A stretch of 64,000 bases of DNA from Cellvibrio fontiphilus (GTDB taxonomy: Bacteria > Pseudomonadota > Gammaproteobacteria > Pseudomonadales > Cellvibrionaceae): NCBI RefSeq assembly GCF_035317345.1, contig NZ_JAYKTU010000009.1, one strand, 5' to 3'. The position numbers were made by a program, and so were the translations under genes. The notes below the pieces were generated by a model that saw only the letters and a list, made by a program, of their open reading frames with translations, was not told the DNA's origin and ran no database searches. The first letter of the stretch is position 1. Each line of letters begins with the position of its first letter. Positions 49,050 to 57,937 of the stretch are shown here, piece after piece.

Positions 49050-51236
49050 ATGGCCACCAAAAAAACTACCCGCACCGCCGAAGCTGCTGAGCAGGATGAT
49101 CTGATTACCGCCAGCCCCGATGTGGAAGAGGAGGTCATCAGCCGTCCGCTGACCAGCGCCAACGGCAGCAGCTACATGTACTTTACCGAGCGCGATCTGA
49201 ACAAGATCCTGCATAACCTGGACACCCTGCGCACTAACGTTTACCCCTACCTGGTAAATCAGCAGGATGCCGACACCCAAAAACAGCCGCAATTTCCCTC
49301 GGTCTGCCTGATTGGTTTGGGGCGCTGCGGTTCCAATATCGCGCTGGATGTGGCGAGCCTGGTTTATAACGCGCGCAATTTTTATCTGAACGAATTTAAT
49401 GTTGAAGAAAAAGTGGTGCGCGAGCCGGATCATATGCCTATGCGCTGGATCAAGCGCAGTCTGCATCTAAAGGGCGCGCACCAACTCAAGCCGGTATTTT
49501 TGATCGAGCCGCTGGTGATGTTGGGGGACTTGGACAAAGACATTGAGGGCCGCATTCGTTTCTCCCACAAAGGTGAGCGCGCCGGTTTCCTCAAGGATTA
49601 CACCAAAATGAAAATCATGGACTTGTCAGAAGTTCATGCCGGCGGTTCCGGTAATGCGCCCATCCTTGGCCAATACCTCGCCAAAATAATTCTCAATAAA
49701 GATACCCAGCATTTTTCCAATGCAGATTGGCGCTTTATCCACTCCTACCTTATCGATTCCTGCGGCATTAAAGCCAACCAGTCGCGTTTGTATTTTTATA
49801 TTTTCAGCGCCGGTGGCGGCACCGGTTCGGGCATGGCAAGTGAGTTTGGTTTGGCCCAGCAATATGCTTACATGAGCAAAACCTTCGATGTGGGCGCGCA
49901 AACCGAGGACAACAGCAATCGCGGCCACTCCTTTGTGTTTGAACCTATTTTTACCAGCGGCATTTGCATACTGCCGAATATTTCCGACCACGGTGTGGAA
50001 ATGTCCGAAGCACTGCATATCAACGCCGGGCGTTTGCTGTGTAAATATTTATCGGAAGAGTGGGACTTCTCCTACAACTTCGATAACGAAGACAGCAGTG
50101 AAGCCAGCGTTATGCATCGCATTCGCCCCTGGAATGCGATGATGCTGATCTCCAACGACATCATGCGCTATGCCGAAGAAACCGATGAGGGCGCCATCCA
50201 GCATATCGATGTCAATGCGATGGAAAAGTACGCCAATCAGTATATCTCCCAGCAAATTTTCAACATCCTCACCGCGCAAGCGGTCACCACCGATTACGAC
50301 GAAAATTATTTCCGCCGCGCCGGTATCGATATTGGTGAAACTATCCGTTTGGATGCCAACGACTTGTTTATGAGTCTCGCCGGTCCGGTCGCCGTCGCCT
50401 ATGCCGAATCGGTGATCCCCGCGAATATTCCACAGGGAGTAGATAAGCTGCGCGGCATAGACGTGAAAAAAATTGGCGAACTGAACATCGACGATTTGTT
50501 CTATCGCTCCATCGATTTGCCGCACTTCAATAAAGTTACCCAGGCGATTGAAGGCATTAGTTTGCTGCCGATTGAATCCGCACGCTATCGTGAAGCACTG
50601 GCGCGCTATTTACAAAAAGGCTACGACGCGAATGAGTTAAAAGACCTGCACTTCTTTAAAAACTGCTCGTCTGTTGTATCTATTATTTCATTGCCAAAAG
50701 ATTACAAACTCAGCTACATGGATTTGAATAAACTCAAATCCCATTTGAATGCACTCTTCCCCAATACTACCCTCAAGCGTTATGCCTTGGTAATCGGTGC
50801 TTCCGCCAATATCTCGCTCACCACGCTCATTGTAAAAAGCCCCTGCTTAAGCGATGACTTCCTCACTTTGATTGTCGCCTTTATTAAACGCTGCTTTGCT
50901 AAAGACGCCTATCGATTTGATGAGCAGTTGGATGCGGCTATGCTGGACTTTATCCGCTCAGATGAATTTGATGAGGCGCTGGTGGATAAAATGCTTAACG
51001 AGTATGAAAATCCCGCCAAAATTCTCGACACTAACTGGTACGCCATCAAACCCATGTACGAGAAAAAATACCGCGAGCTTATCAACGACTCGGAAAAGTT
51101 CTGTTCGATCAATGATATTCGCCTATCGCGTGACAGCGTGAAAAAAGCAATCAAATATCTGCGTGAAATCTATCGCCACAAAATCAGCAAAACACGTATT
51201 GTCTCGCTCAATTCCCTACCGGGCGATAAACATTAA
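49050..51236 (+). CDS. Tubulin/FtsZ-like GTPase of unknown function
   Basis: This 728-aa protein has no signal peptide. A Rossmann-type nucleotide loop GLGRCGSN lies at residues 89-96, and the tubulin/FtsZ signature GGGTGSG at 255-261 (IFSAGGGTGSGMASEFG). The spacing and order match the T1 and T4 loops of the superfamily. Later candidate loop segments include NISDHG and the asparagine of LISNDIMR. The protein is about twice the size of FtsZ; the C-terminal 300 residues show no family I recognise. It resembles the bacterial tubulin-like families outside FtsZ (Tubulin_2/FtsZ-like), but assignment is by motif only. AAAGGA precedes the ATG. It follows an L,D-transpeptidase gene and is closed by a terminator. 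Confidence 0.78.
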   Translation: MATKKTTRTAEAAEQDDLITASPDVEEEVISRPLTSANGSSYMYFTERDLNKILHNLDTLRTNVYPYLVNQQDADTQKQPQFPSVCLIGLGRCGSNIALDVASLVYNARNFYLNEFNVEEKVVREPDHMPMRWIKRSLHLKGAHQLKPVFLIEPLVMLGDLDKDIEGRIRFSHKGERAGFLKDYTKMKIMDLSEVHAGGSGNAPILGQYLAKIILNKDTQHFSNADWRFIHSYLIDSCGIKANQSRLYFYIFSAGGGTGSGMASEFGLAQQYAYMSKTFDVGAQTEDNSNRGHSFVFEPIFTSGICILPNISDHGVEMSEALHINAGRLLCKYLSEEWDFSYNFDNEDSSEASVMHRIRPWNAMMLISNDIMRYAEETDEGAIQHIDVNAMEKYANQYISQQIFNILTAQAVTTDYDENYFRRAGIDIGETIRLDANDLFMSLAGPVAVAYAESVIPANIPQGVDKLRGIDVKKIGELNIDDLFYRSIDLPHFNKVTQAIEGISLLPIESARYREALARYLQKGYDANELKDLHFFKNCSSVVSIISLPKDYKLSYMDLNKLKSHLNALFPNTTLKRYALVIGASANISLTTLIVKSPCLSDDFLTLIVAFIKRCFAKDAYRFDEQLDAAMLDFIRSDEFDEALVDKMLNEYENPAKILDTNWYAIKPMYEKKYRELINDSEKFCSINDIRLSRDSVKKAIKYLREIYRHKISKTRIVSLNSLPGDKH

Positions 51237-51253
51237 AAATGATCCGCCTTACC

Positions 51254-51278
51254 AAGGAGCCGCAAGGCTCCTTTTTTG
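51254..51278 (+). terminator. Terminator after the tubulin-like gene
   Basis: AAGGAGCC (51254-51261) pairs with GGCTCCTT (51266-51273) across GCAA, followed by a T run. Confidence 0.92.
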
Positions 51279-51323
51279 TTAGTATCGCTATCAACTCACA
51301 AAACCCTTGCTCGGATTTTTATT

Positions 51324-51926
51324 ATGTTGTTCGATACTTTGCAGCTAAACCCGCAAGAAATTTATCGTCTGCTTGTTGGTGGTGTGACTCCACGGCCAAT
51401 CGCTTGGGTCAGCACTCTGTCAAAAACCGGTATTGCTAATCTTGCACCTTACTCATTTTTTAATGTCGCCAGCTGCAACCCGCCAATCCTTTGGTATTCC
51501 CAAGTTAACCCGCGTGAAGGTGGTGACAAAGACACGCTCACTAACTTGCTCGATACCCAGGAGTGCGTAGTACATATTGTCAGTTCACCATTGCTGGAAA
51601 AAATGAATCAGACCTGCGCCTCACTTCCCGCTGATCGCAGCGAATTCGATTTCGCCCAACTTGAACAATGCGCAAGCCACAGTGTTAAACCACCCTCAGT
51701 AAAGGGCTCCCTGGTGAGATACGAATGTACCCTGCGCGAAATAATCCGTTTCAACAGCATACCCATGGGTGGCAGTGCTGCACTACTGGATGTAAAAACT
51801 ATTTTTGTCGATGATACGCTTTGGCAAGAGGGTTTTATCAATCAAGCGCAATTAAATAGTGTGGGAAAAATGGGGCAGGATTTTTATAGCCTTGCTAATA
51901 ATCTGGTTGAGTTGTCGCGGCCTTAA
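51324..51926 (+). CDS. Flavin reductase-like (FMN-binding split barrel) protein
   Basis: This 200-aa cytoplasmic protein carries a flavin reductase-like domain. Segments GGVTPRPIAWVSTLSKTGIANLAPYSFFNVASCNPPILWYS and LNSVGKMGQDFYSLANNLVELSRP are characteristic of the large YhhN-independent, DIM6/NTAB-type family. It binds FMN and may reduce flavins or act on another substrate. ATG 51324 gives the family N-terminus; an upstream in-frame ATG at 51276 overlaps the terminator T run and is rejected. It is followed 12 bases later by the GFA-like gene. A link to the halogenases 33 kb away is not supported. Confidence 0.85.
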   Translation: MLFDTLQLNPQEIYRLLVGGVTPRPIAWVSTLSKTGIANLAPYSFFNVASCNPPILWYSQVNPREGGDKDTLTNLLDTQECVVHIVSSPLLEKMNQTCASLPADRSEFDFAQLEQCASHSVKPPSVKGSLVRYECTLREIIRFNSIPMGGSAALLDVKTIFVDDTLWQEGFINQAQLNSVGKMGQDFYSLANNLVELSRP

Positions 51927-51938
51927 AGGAGCATATTA

Positions 51939-52334
51939 ATGATCAAGCGTGTAGGAAATACCGATATACAACCAAAACACAAAGCGAGTTGTCACTGCGG
52001 TGCAGTGGAATTGGAGATTGATTTGCCCGATGGAATTGTAGATCCGCGCCGTTGTGATTGCTCTATCTGTCGGCGAAAGGGTGCTGTTGTGGCTTCCGTT
52101 GTGTTGTCGGGGATTAGAGTTGTAAAAGGTGAGGATGTGCTAAGGCTTTACCAATTCAATACGCATGAGGCGAAACATTATTTTTGTTCGGTGTGTGGTA
52201 TCTATACCCATCACCAGCGCCGATCTAATCCAGCGTTATACGGGTACAACGTGGGGTGTTTGGAAGGAGTTAACCCTTTTCTCATTGCTAATGTACCAGT
52301 GAATGATGGAGTTAATCACCCTGCAGATCGTTAA
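51939..52334 (+). CDS. GFA-like zinc protein (glutathione-dependent formaldehyde-activating family fold)
   Basis: This 131-aa protein has the zinc-binding pattern of the GFA family: CHCG (18-21), CDCSICRRKG (39-48) and FCSVCG (82-87). True Gfa enzymes bind S-hydroxymethylglutathione, but most family members, including this one, have no demonstrated substrate. AGGAG lies 8 bases before the ATG, 12 bases after the flavin reductase-like gene. Together with the following acetyltransferase it forms a small + strand group of miscellaneous enzymes. Confidence 0.85.
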   Translation: MIKRVGNTDIQPKHKASCHCGAVELEIDLPDGIVDPRRCDCSICRRKGAVVASVVLSGIRVVKGEDVLRLYQFNTHEAKHYFCSVCGIYTHHQRRSNPALYGYNVGCLEGVNPFLIANVPVNDGVNHPADR

Positions 52335-52363
52335 GTTAAACAGAAATAAATAAGGCTCATACA

Positions 52364-52864
52364 ATGGATTTAATAATACGTGAATTTGAAATGGGTGATG
52401 ATGTTGAAAAACTGACTGATTTAATCCGTGCAGCTTATGCGCCTCATGCTGCTGCCGGATTAAAATATTGGGCTACTCACCAGAGTGTAGAAGATACAAA
52501 AAAGCGAATAGCTTCAGGTACATGCTTGGTTGCGTTGCGTGAACGGGAGTATGTGGGTACGGCACTTTTTCGTCGCCATAATCCTGAATCTATGCTACCG
52601 CTATATCGAGAACCGAGTGTAAGAGCCTTGGCGCAGTTTTGCGTAGCGCCTAAATACAAAGGTATGGGGTATGGCAAAGCGATTCACGATCATGGTGTTG
52701 CTTTAATGAGAGTTGCAGGAGTTAAAACTATGGCGTTGGATACAGCCGCTCCGGCAACTGCGTTAATCAACATGTATTCATCCTGGGGGTATGTTCTAGT
52801 GGGAGAATGCGATTGGCGACCGTTTACGAATTACCCTAGTGTGGTAATGGCTATGAGTATATGA
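52364..52864 (+). CDS. GNAT family N-acetyltransferase
   Basis: This 166-aa protein has a single GNAT acetyltransferase fold. The acetyl-CoA-binding segment is QFCVAPKYKGMGYGKAIHDHGV (the Q/RxxGxG/A-type loop KGMGYG), followed by MALDTAAPATALINMYSSWGYVLVGE. The substrate cannot be told from sequence. AAGG precedes the ATG. It ends 14 bases before the convergent AraC-type gene. Confidence 0.85.
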   Translation: MDLIIREFEMGDDVEKLTDLIRAAYAPHAAAGLKYWATHQSVEDTKKRIASGTCLVALREREYVGTALFRRHNPESMLPLYREPSVRALAQFCVAPKYKGMGYGKAIHDHGVALMRVAGVKTMALDTAAPATALINMYSSWGYVLVGECDWRPFTNYPSVVMAMSI

Positions 52865-52878
52865 ATTTTTTAAAGTTA

Positions 52879-53922
52879 TTAGCTGCGTGCCGCCAACAAC
52901 GTTAATCCCGTCCATTTCTTAAACGCGCGCCGTAAATTGGCGACATCATGAAAATGTAATTTTTTTGCGACTTGCTCGCTGCTCCAGCCTTCCTGATTAA
53001 TCCAATAAACGGCGAGGTCTTTGCGTACCTGATCGTAAATGGCTTGAAAGTGGCTGCGGTGTTTTTTGAGTTTGCGTTTAAAAGTCGCGCTACTCATGCC
53101 GAAGTCGGCAGCGGTTTGTTCTAAATTCGGATCAGTAGCGATATTGCTATGCAGGTAATCATAGACAGCGGCAAGAAAGCCTTTCGTGGGAATATTTACC
53201 GTGTTGCGTGAAGCGGCTAAAAAATTTTCCACTGACGCATGTGTGTTTTTTGCCCAGGCTTGATAACAATATTCGCGGTGGATAACCATGGCATTACGTT
53301 GGCAATCAAAGTGAATATTCCCGCCCAGGTGTACTTCATACTGTTCGATATAGACTGGTGCCTTATGGGAAAAATAAAATTGCCAAGGCAAACGGCTGTT
53401 GGAGCGCCAGCGCGCAAGGCTGCTGATAGCAGTAGTTAACGCTTCTACTAAAAAAATAAATGAATCCTCCGCGCCACAGGCATCTTGCCAATAGAGCACC
53501 AGCTCATCACCTTCATAGCAGCGGCGAATATTAATCAGTGGGCTTAAAAACGCTTGGTGTTCTACTAGGGCATCAATCAATTCATCGAGATTGGTTGAAG
53601 CCATTAATTGATCGCTAATAACCGCAATCTTGCCCGGTAACAATTGGTGCCCCACTAAAAAGCTGAGGTCGTCAGCGGAAGTATTTTTGGTGATGTTTTG
53701 GATTAATTGCAGCAGTTGTTCCGGGCAGATGCGGTGATCCGGGCGATGAATGTCCTCGCAAAAAATACCGGTGTGGCGCAGCAGTTTGTGTTCTGGAATT
53801 ACCCTTGCCTGTGCCAGCTCGATTAACTCTGCTGGCCAAAAGTGTGAGTGCACAATAGTGCTGTCCCGCTCGTAATAAACCGGCGGCACAGAGCGCAGCG
53901 GAAGCTCGACAGACTTGCTCAT
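52879..53922 (-). CDS. AraC-type transcriptional regulator
   Basis: This 347-aa regulator has an N-terminal arabinose_bd-like domain and a C-terminal double helix-turn-helix (first LEQTAADFGMSSATFKRKL, second SSEQVAKKLHFHDVANLRRAFKKWTG). The layout is that of the OruR/PchR-like long AraC proteins. ATG 53922 starts one base after the stop codon of the upstream diguanylate cyclase-like gene, so the two are co-transcribed and translationally close; an earlier in-frame start would overlap that gene by 45 bases. The target genes are unknown. Confidence 0.87.
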   Translation of the reverse strand: MSKSVELPLRSVPPVYYERDSTIVHSHFWPAELIELAQARVIPEHKLLRHTGIFCEDIHRPDHRICPEQLLQLIQNITKNTSADDLSFLVGHQLLPGKIAVISDQLMASTNLDELIDALVEHQAFLSPLINIRRCYEGDELVLYWQDACGAEDSFIFLVEALTTAISSLARWRSNSRLPWQFYFSHKAPVYIEQYEVHLGGNIHFDCQRNAMVIHREYCYQAWAKNTHASVENFLAASRNTVNIPTKGFLAAVYDYLHSNIATDPNLEQTAADFGMSSATFKRKLKKHRSHFQAIYDQVRKDLAVYWINQEGWSSEQVAKKLHFHDVANLRRAFKKWTGLTLLAARS

Positions 53923-53923
53923 A

Positions 53924-54853
53924 TCAAGCAGCGCGCAACTGTTGCGAGTCGCGCTGTTCCTTGGCATGGAGTAATGCTTGGGTGGCGCGGGCGATTAGGC
54001 TATCGGGTGTATCTGCCTCTGCCGTCTGCCCGCAGCTGAAGGCTATGCCGATGCTCACGGAATGAAAAATACTGTCCTGCTGTTGTTGCGGTTTAAAGGC
54101 AAAATGGCGCACTGCCTGGGATATTTCCGCCGCAATAGTATTGGCCATGAGTTTGCCTGTGTTCGGCAGCAACAGCGCAAAACGATCACCTGCATAACGG
54201 CAGAGTAAATCATTGCGGCGAATATTGAGCAGCAATAACTCACTTAACGAATGTAATAGATTGTCACCTTCACGATTTCCATAGCGGCGATTAATCTGCG
54301 CAAAATTATCAATATCAATCAGCACTAAGGCCAGCGGATTTTCCTGATTACCCTGTGCCAATTCGTGCTGTAATTGCACGCGTAAATAATGTGCGCCGCT
54401 TAAACTGGTGGTGAAGTCAAGCCCTCGGTGCTCACGAAAAAGCCGCTCACGTTTACGCAATTGTTCAGTAATTAATAGCTGTTCTTTGTGCCAGTGATAA
54501 ATGCCCAAGGTTAATAAAATTAACCCTATTGGCATAAAGCCCGATTCAATCCAGTGATCCCAGAGTGCCCCTTCGGGAAAATAAATGAACTCGTCCAACC
54601 AATCCTGAAAGCCGGCAATAAATACCGCACTCAACCCCAAGCTGAGAAATTGTGTCACTCGCCCTGCGGGGCGGCTGTGCAGAATCAATAACAGCCAAAT
54701 TAGCGCCAGCAACGCCAAGCCGCCCTCGCCAACTATATCTAGCCAATTCCATTCGCTAGTGGTTTTTATATCGCCACTGGCAAGGCTGCCAACTAAAGCC
54801 AGATTGGCCGCCAGTGCGAGAAAAAGCAGTTTCCATTTGTGTAGTGCGAGCAT
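53924..54853 (-). CDS. Membrane GGDEF protein with degenerate active site
   Basis: This 309-aa inner-membrane protein has about four hydrophobic segments in the first 120 residues, a short coiled linker (HWHKEQLLITEQLRKRERLF), and a C-terminal GGDEF domain. The signature reads AGDRF (CRYAGDRFALLLP) instead of GGDEF, so the first Gly and the Glu are changed. Diguanylate cyclase activity is therefore doubtful. IDIDNFAQINRRYGNREGDNLL and VSIGIAFSCG are well kept. GTG 54868 and ATG 54853 are both possible starts. It precedes the AraC gene by one base and may feed a signal to it. Confidence 0.83.
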   Translation of the reverse strand: MLALHKWKLLFLALAANLALVGSLASGDIKTTSEWNWLDIVGEGGLALLALIWLLLILHSRPAGRVTQFLSLGLSAVFIAGFQDWLDEFIYFPEGALWDHWIESGFMPIGLILLTLGIYHWHKEQLLITEQLRKRERLFREHRGLDFTTSLSGAHYLRVQLQHELAQGNQENPLALVLIDIDNFAQINRRYGNREGDNLLHSLSELLLLNIRRNDLLCRYAGDRFALLLPNTGKLMANTIAAEISQAVRHFAFKPQQQQDSIFHSVSIGIAFSCGQTAEADTPDSLIARATQALLHAKEQRDSQQLRAA

Positions 54854-54910
54854 AGAGCGTGAATCCACTGCAATGAAATATTAATGATGGCTGACACCCT
54901 TAACAAATTG

Positions 54911-54928
54911 TTGTGACATTTTTGTGAC
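54911..54928 (+). promoter_or_regulatory. Pho-box-like direct repeat upstream of the phytase locus
   Basis: TTGTGAC (54911-54917) and TTGTGAC (54922-54928) are exact repeats separated by ATTT, giving the 11-bp period and AT-rich spacer of PhoB sites; TTGTCAC is the second half-site of the E. coli phoA box. A TATATT follows at 54950-54955. Confidence 0.5.
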
Positions 54929-55092
54929 TGTGCGTGGCGATTTTTTCATTATATTTTTTAGTGAGGAAAGTCATAAAGGGAGGCAAATCAGCTCAGGGGT
55001 TTTATTTTGTATTGCTGGTTTGGTAACAGATGTGTCACAGAGCAGCCCTAGTTTGGCGCAGTGGAATTCAATCACTCGCTTGGGGGCTTATT

Positions 55093-57882
55093 GTGAACAA
55101 AAAATCAATCAAACAATCAATCAAAAAATTTAAAACAGACAACCTTTTTAATAAAAGCTGTTTGGCTTTGGTTATTGCCGGTATGTCACTGCATGCGTTT
55201 GCCGATGGCCGTATTGAGGGACAAGTTAGTGCAACAGAAAAAGGAATTGCGCTGGAGGGCGCAAAGGTGCGCATCAAGGAATTAAATCGCGAGGCAATAA
55301 GCCAGCGCGATGGCCGCTTTATTTTTGTGGATGTGAAGCCAGGTGAATATACCTTGGAGACGAGTTATATAGGTGCCGATAATATCTCGCGCAAAATCAC
55401 AGTGACTGATTTAAGAACCACGCGCACTAATTTTCAATTACAAGGCGTTTCTGGATTAGTGGAGAACGTGATTGTGATCGGTCAAGCGGCGGGCATGAAT
55501 AAGGCGCTCAATAAACAGCGCAGTGCCGACAATATTATTACTTCTGTGTCTGCCGATGCGATAGGCCAATTCCCTGACACTAACGTGTCCGAATCCCTGC
55601 AGCGCTTACCCGGATTATCGATTGAGCGCGATCAGGGCGAAGGGCGCTATGTTCGCGTGCGTGGTATGAGTCCGGATTATAACGCCGTCACTATTAACGG
55701 CGTGGGCGTTCCCGGGCCGGATGCAGATCGTCGTGCGGTAGCGCTGGATGTTATCCCTTCTGATTTACTTGAAAATTTAACCGTTACTAAAAGTTTGACA
55801 CCTGATATGGATGCCAACTCCCTCGGTGGCAGTATTGATGTGCAGAGTTTGTCGGCGTTTGATCGCGATGGTTTTTTCTATCAATTTACGGCAGAAGGCA
55901 GCTTTGATGAAAATACCGAAGAGTACAGTCCAAAACTGGCGGCAACGGCGAGTAATCAATTCAGTCTTGGCAACGGCGAAAAAAACCTCGGCGTCGCCTT
56001 TGGCGTTAGCTCTTTTAAACGCGAATTTGGTTCCGATAATGTGGAAACCGGCGGCGCCTGGGATTTTGAAGATGGTGAGGCGCGTCTGGAGGAGATGGAG
56101 CAGCGCGATTATCGCATTACGCGCGAGCGTTCGGGTTTAACCTTTAATTTGGATTATAAGCCCACAGAAGATACTGATCTTTATTGGCGCAATCTTTACA
56201 GTGAGTACACCGATGCGGAAATTCGCCTCGCCAATGTAATTGAATTTGAAGATGCAACCACTGCAGGCGAAACCGCTGCTGCTGAAGTGCAGCGAGAATT
56301 AAAAGATCGCATTGAAACCCAAAAAATTCTCTCTTCGGCGCTTGGCGGTCAAACTCGCCTGGATAAATGGATAGTGGATTATCGCGTTGCTTACAGCAAA
56401 TCCAGCGAAGACGAGCCGCAGAATATCGCCGGCGCCGTATTTAAAATTGATGACGCGGTGATTGCTGACGAGGCGTTTGATGTTTCCTACAACAACAGCA
56501 GGAAAATAAGTTTATCTGCTCCTGCTGGGTTTTATCAAAACGCCAGTTATAAACTGGATGAGGTTGAGTTGGGCAGTACTAATACCAACGATGAAAGCAC
56601 TGCGGTCAATATGGATTTTACTCGCGAGATGGAATTGGGCAGCAATGCTGCACAAATAAAATTTGGTGCAAAACATCAAGCGCGTAGCAAAGATAATGAT
56701 TTGGCTGTTTGGATTTCTGAAGATTTTGTTGGCGATACCTCCCTAAGCGCTTTTTCGGGTGCGGCAGTGGATTACAAGTTTGGTCAGTTTGGTAATCAAA
56801 TTAATGCGCGCGCGGTGACAGCAGCAGTTGGGGAGTTGGAGGACGATACCGTTGAATCCAGCATTGGTGATTACGATCTTACTGAAGATACCTCTGCTGC
56901 TTATATCATGGGGCGAATTGATATTGATAACTGGCGCGTCCTCACCGGTGTGCGTTATGAAAATACAGACTTCACCGCAGAGGGCTTTTCGTATAACAGC
57001 GAAGACGATGCAATAACCACGCAAAGCTTTAGTAACTCTGATGATTACTTCTTACCTGCACTGCATATTCGCTACAGCATCGATGATAAAACCCAGGTGC
57101 GTGCCGCCTGGACTAATTCTGTGGTACGCCCCGGTTTTGCACAATTGTCTCCCGGTCGTTTAATCGAAGAAGATGATGGTGATATCGAAGCTGAATTTGG
57201 CAACCCGGAATTAAAATCGCTTGAATCCAGCAATATTGATGTGGGTATTGAGCATTACCCGGGCATGGCTAGTGTGCTCTCCGCATTTGTGTTTTATAAA
57301 GATATAGATAATTTTGCCTATCAAACTGATTTGGGTGGAACTCCGGGTTATGAAGAGTTTGATAAAGCCTTCACATTTATAAATGGAACCAAGGCAGAGC
57401 TCACGGGGATTGAACTGGCGGCTTCAAAGCAATTCACCGAACTACCTGCCCCCTGGGATGGTTTATTAATCGGTGCCAACGCAACTTTTGTCGACTCTAC
57501 AGCAGAAATTGGCGGCTATGACGATGGCGAGTTTGTTGCGCGCGATATTCCCCTGCCAAGCCAATCAGATCGCTCGGCGAACCTGATGCTGGGTTATGAA
57601 TCTGATCGCATCAGTATGCGGTTATCGGCTAATTATAAATCCAATTATTTGCTGGAAGTATTGGAGCCAATGGACGCTAACTATGACACTTATGTGGATG
57701 ATCAAGTCCAGTTGGATTTCTCGCTGCGCTATTTCTTGACGGATAGCATCAAGCTGCATTTTGAAGCACTGAATTTAACCGATGAGATTTATTACTCCTA
57801 CGTTAACAAGCCGCAATACAACGCCCAATATGAACGCTATGGTGCGACTTATAAACTGGGTGTGACTTTTATGCAGTTCTAA
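55093..57882 (+). CDS. TonB-dependent receptor with carboxypeptidase-like regulatory domain
   Basis: This 929-aa outer-membrane receptor has a signal peptide (SCLALVIAGMSLHAFAD, cleavage near residue 37). A carboxypeptidase-regulatory-like domain follows (about 40-115, GRIEGQVSATEKGIALEGAKVRI and GRFIFVDVKPGEYTLE), then the TonB-box region VENVIVIGQ and plug QFPDTNVSESLQRLPGLSIERDQGEGRYVRVRGM. The barrel ends in YKLGVTFMQF. GTG 55093 with GGGGG upstream is preferred over ATG 55030. A beta-propeller phytase follows 55 bases later, suggesting phytate or an inositol phosphate as its ligand (inference). A Pho-box-like repeat lies upstream. Confidence 0.9.
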   Translation: MNKKSIKQSIKKFKTDNLFNKSCLALVIAGMSLHAFADGRIEGQVSATEKGIALEGAKVRIKELNREAISQRDGRFIFVDVKPGEYTLETSYIGADNISRKITVTDLRTTRTNFQLQGVSGLVENVIVIGQAAGMNKALNKQRSADNIITSVSADAIGQFPDTNVSESLQRLPGLSIERDQGEGRYVRVRGMSPDYNAVTINGVGVPGPDADRRAVALDVIPSDLLENLTVTKSLTPDMDANSLGGSIDVQSLSAFDRDGFFYQFTAEGSFDENTEEYSPKLAATASNQFSLGNGEKNLGVAFGVSSFKREFGSDNVETGGAWDFEDGEARLEEMEQRDYRITRERSGLTFNLDYKPTEDTDLYWRNLYSEYTDAEIRLANVIEFEDATTAGETAAAEVQRELKDRIETQKILSSALGGQTRLDKWIVDYRVAYSKSSEDEPQNIAGAVFKIDDAVIADEAFDVSYNNSRKISLSAPAGFYQNASYKLDEVELGSTNTNDESTAVNMDFTREMELGSNAAQIKFGAKHQARSKDNDLAVWISEDFVGDTSLSAFSGAAVDYKFGQFGNQINARAVTAAVGELEDDTVESSIGDYDLTEDTSAAYIMGRIDIDNWRVLTGVRYENTDFTAEGFSYNSEDDAITTQSFSNSDDYFLPALHIRYSIDDKTQVRAAWTNSVVRPGFAQLSPGRLIEEDDGDIEAEFGNPELKSLESSNIDVGIEHYPGMASVLSAFVFYKDIDNFAYQTDLGGTPGYEEFDKAFTFINGTKAELTGIELAASKQFTELPAPWDGLLIGANATFVDSTAEIGGYDDGEFVARDIPLPSQSDRSANLMLGYESDRISMRLSANYKSNYLLEVLEPMDANYDTYVDDQVQLDFSLRYFLTDSIKLHFEALNLTDEIYYSYVNKPQYNAQYERYGATYKLGVTFMQF

Positions 57883-57937
57883 GGCTTTTACATAGCTACT
57901 GTGCAGGTTTGGTGTTGTATTTAAGGTGAGAATTTTT

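Noticed and set aside
51324..51926. Flavin reductase partner for the halogenases
   Set aside because: The protein family can use flavins, but the gene is 33 kb from the halogenases with no shared control signals, so the link is unsupported.
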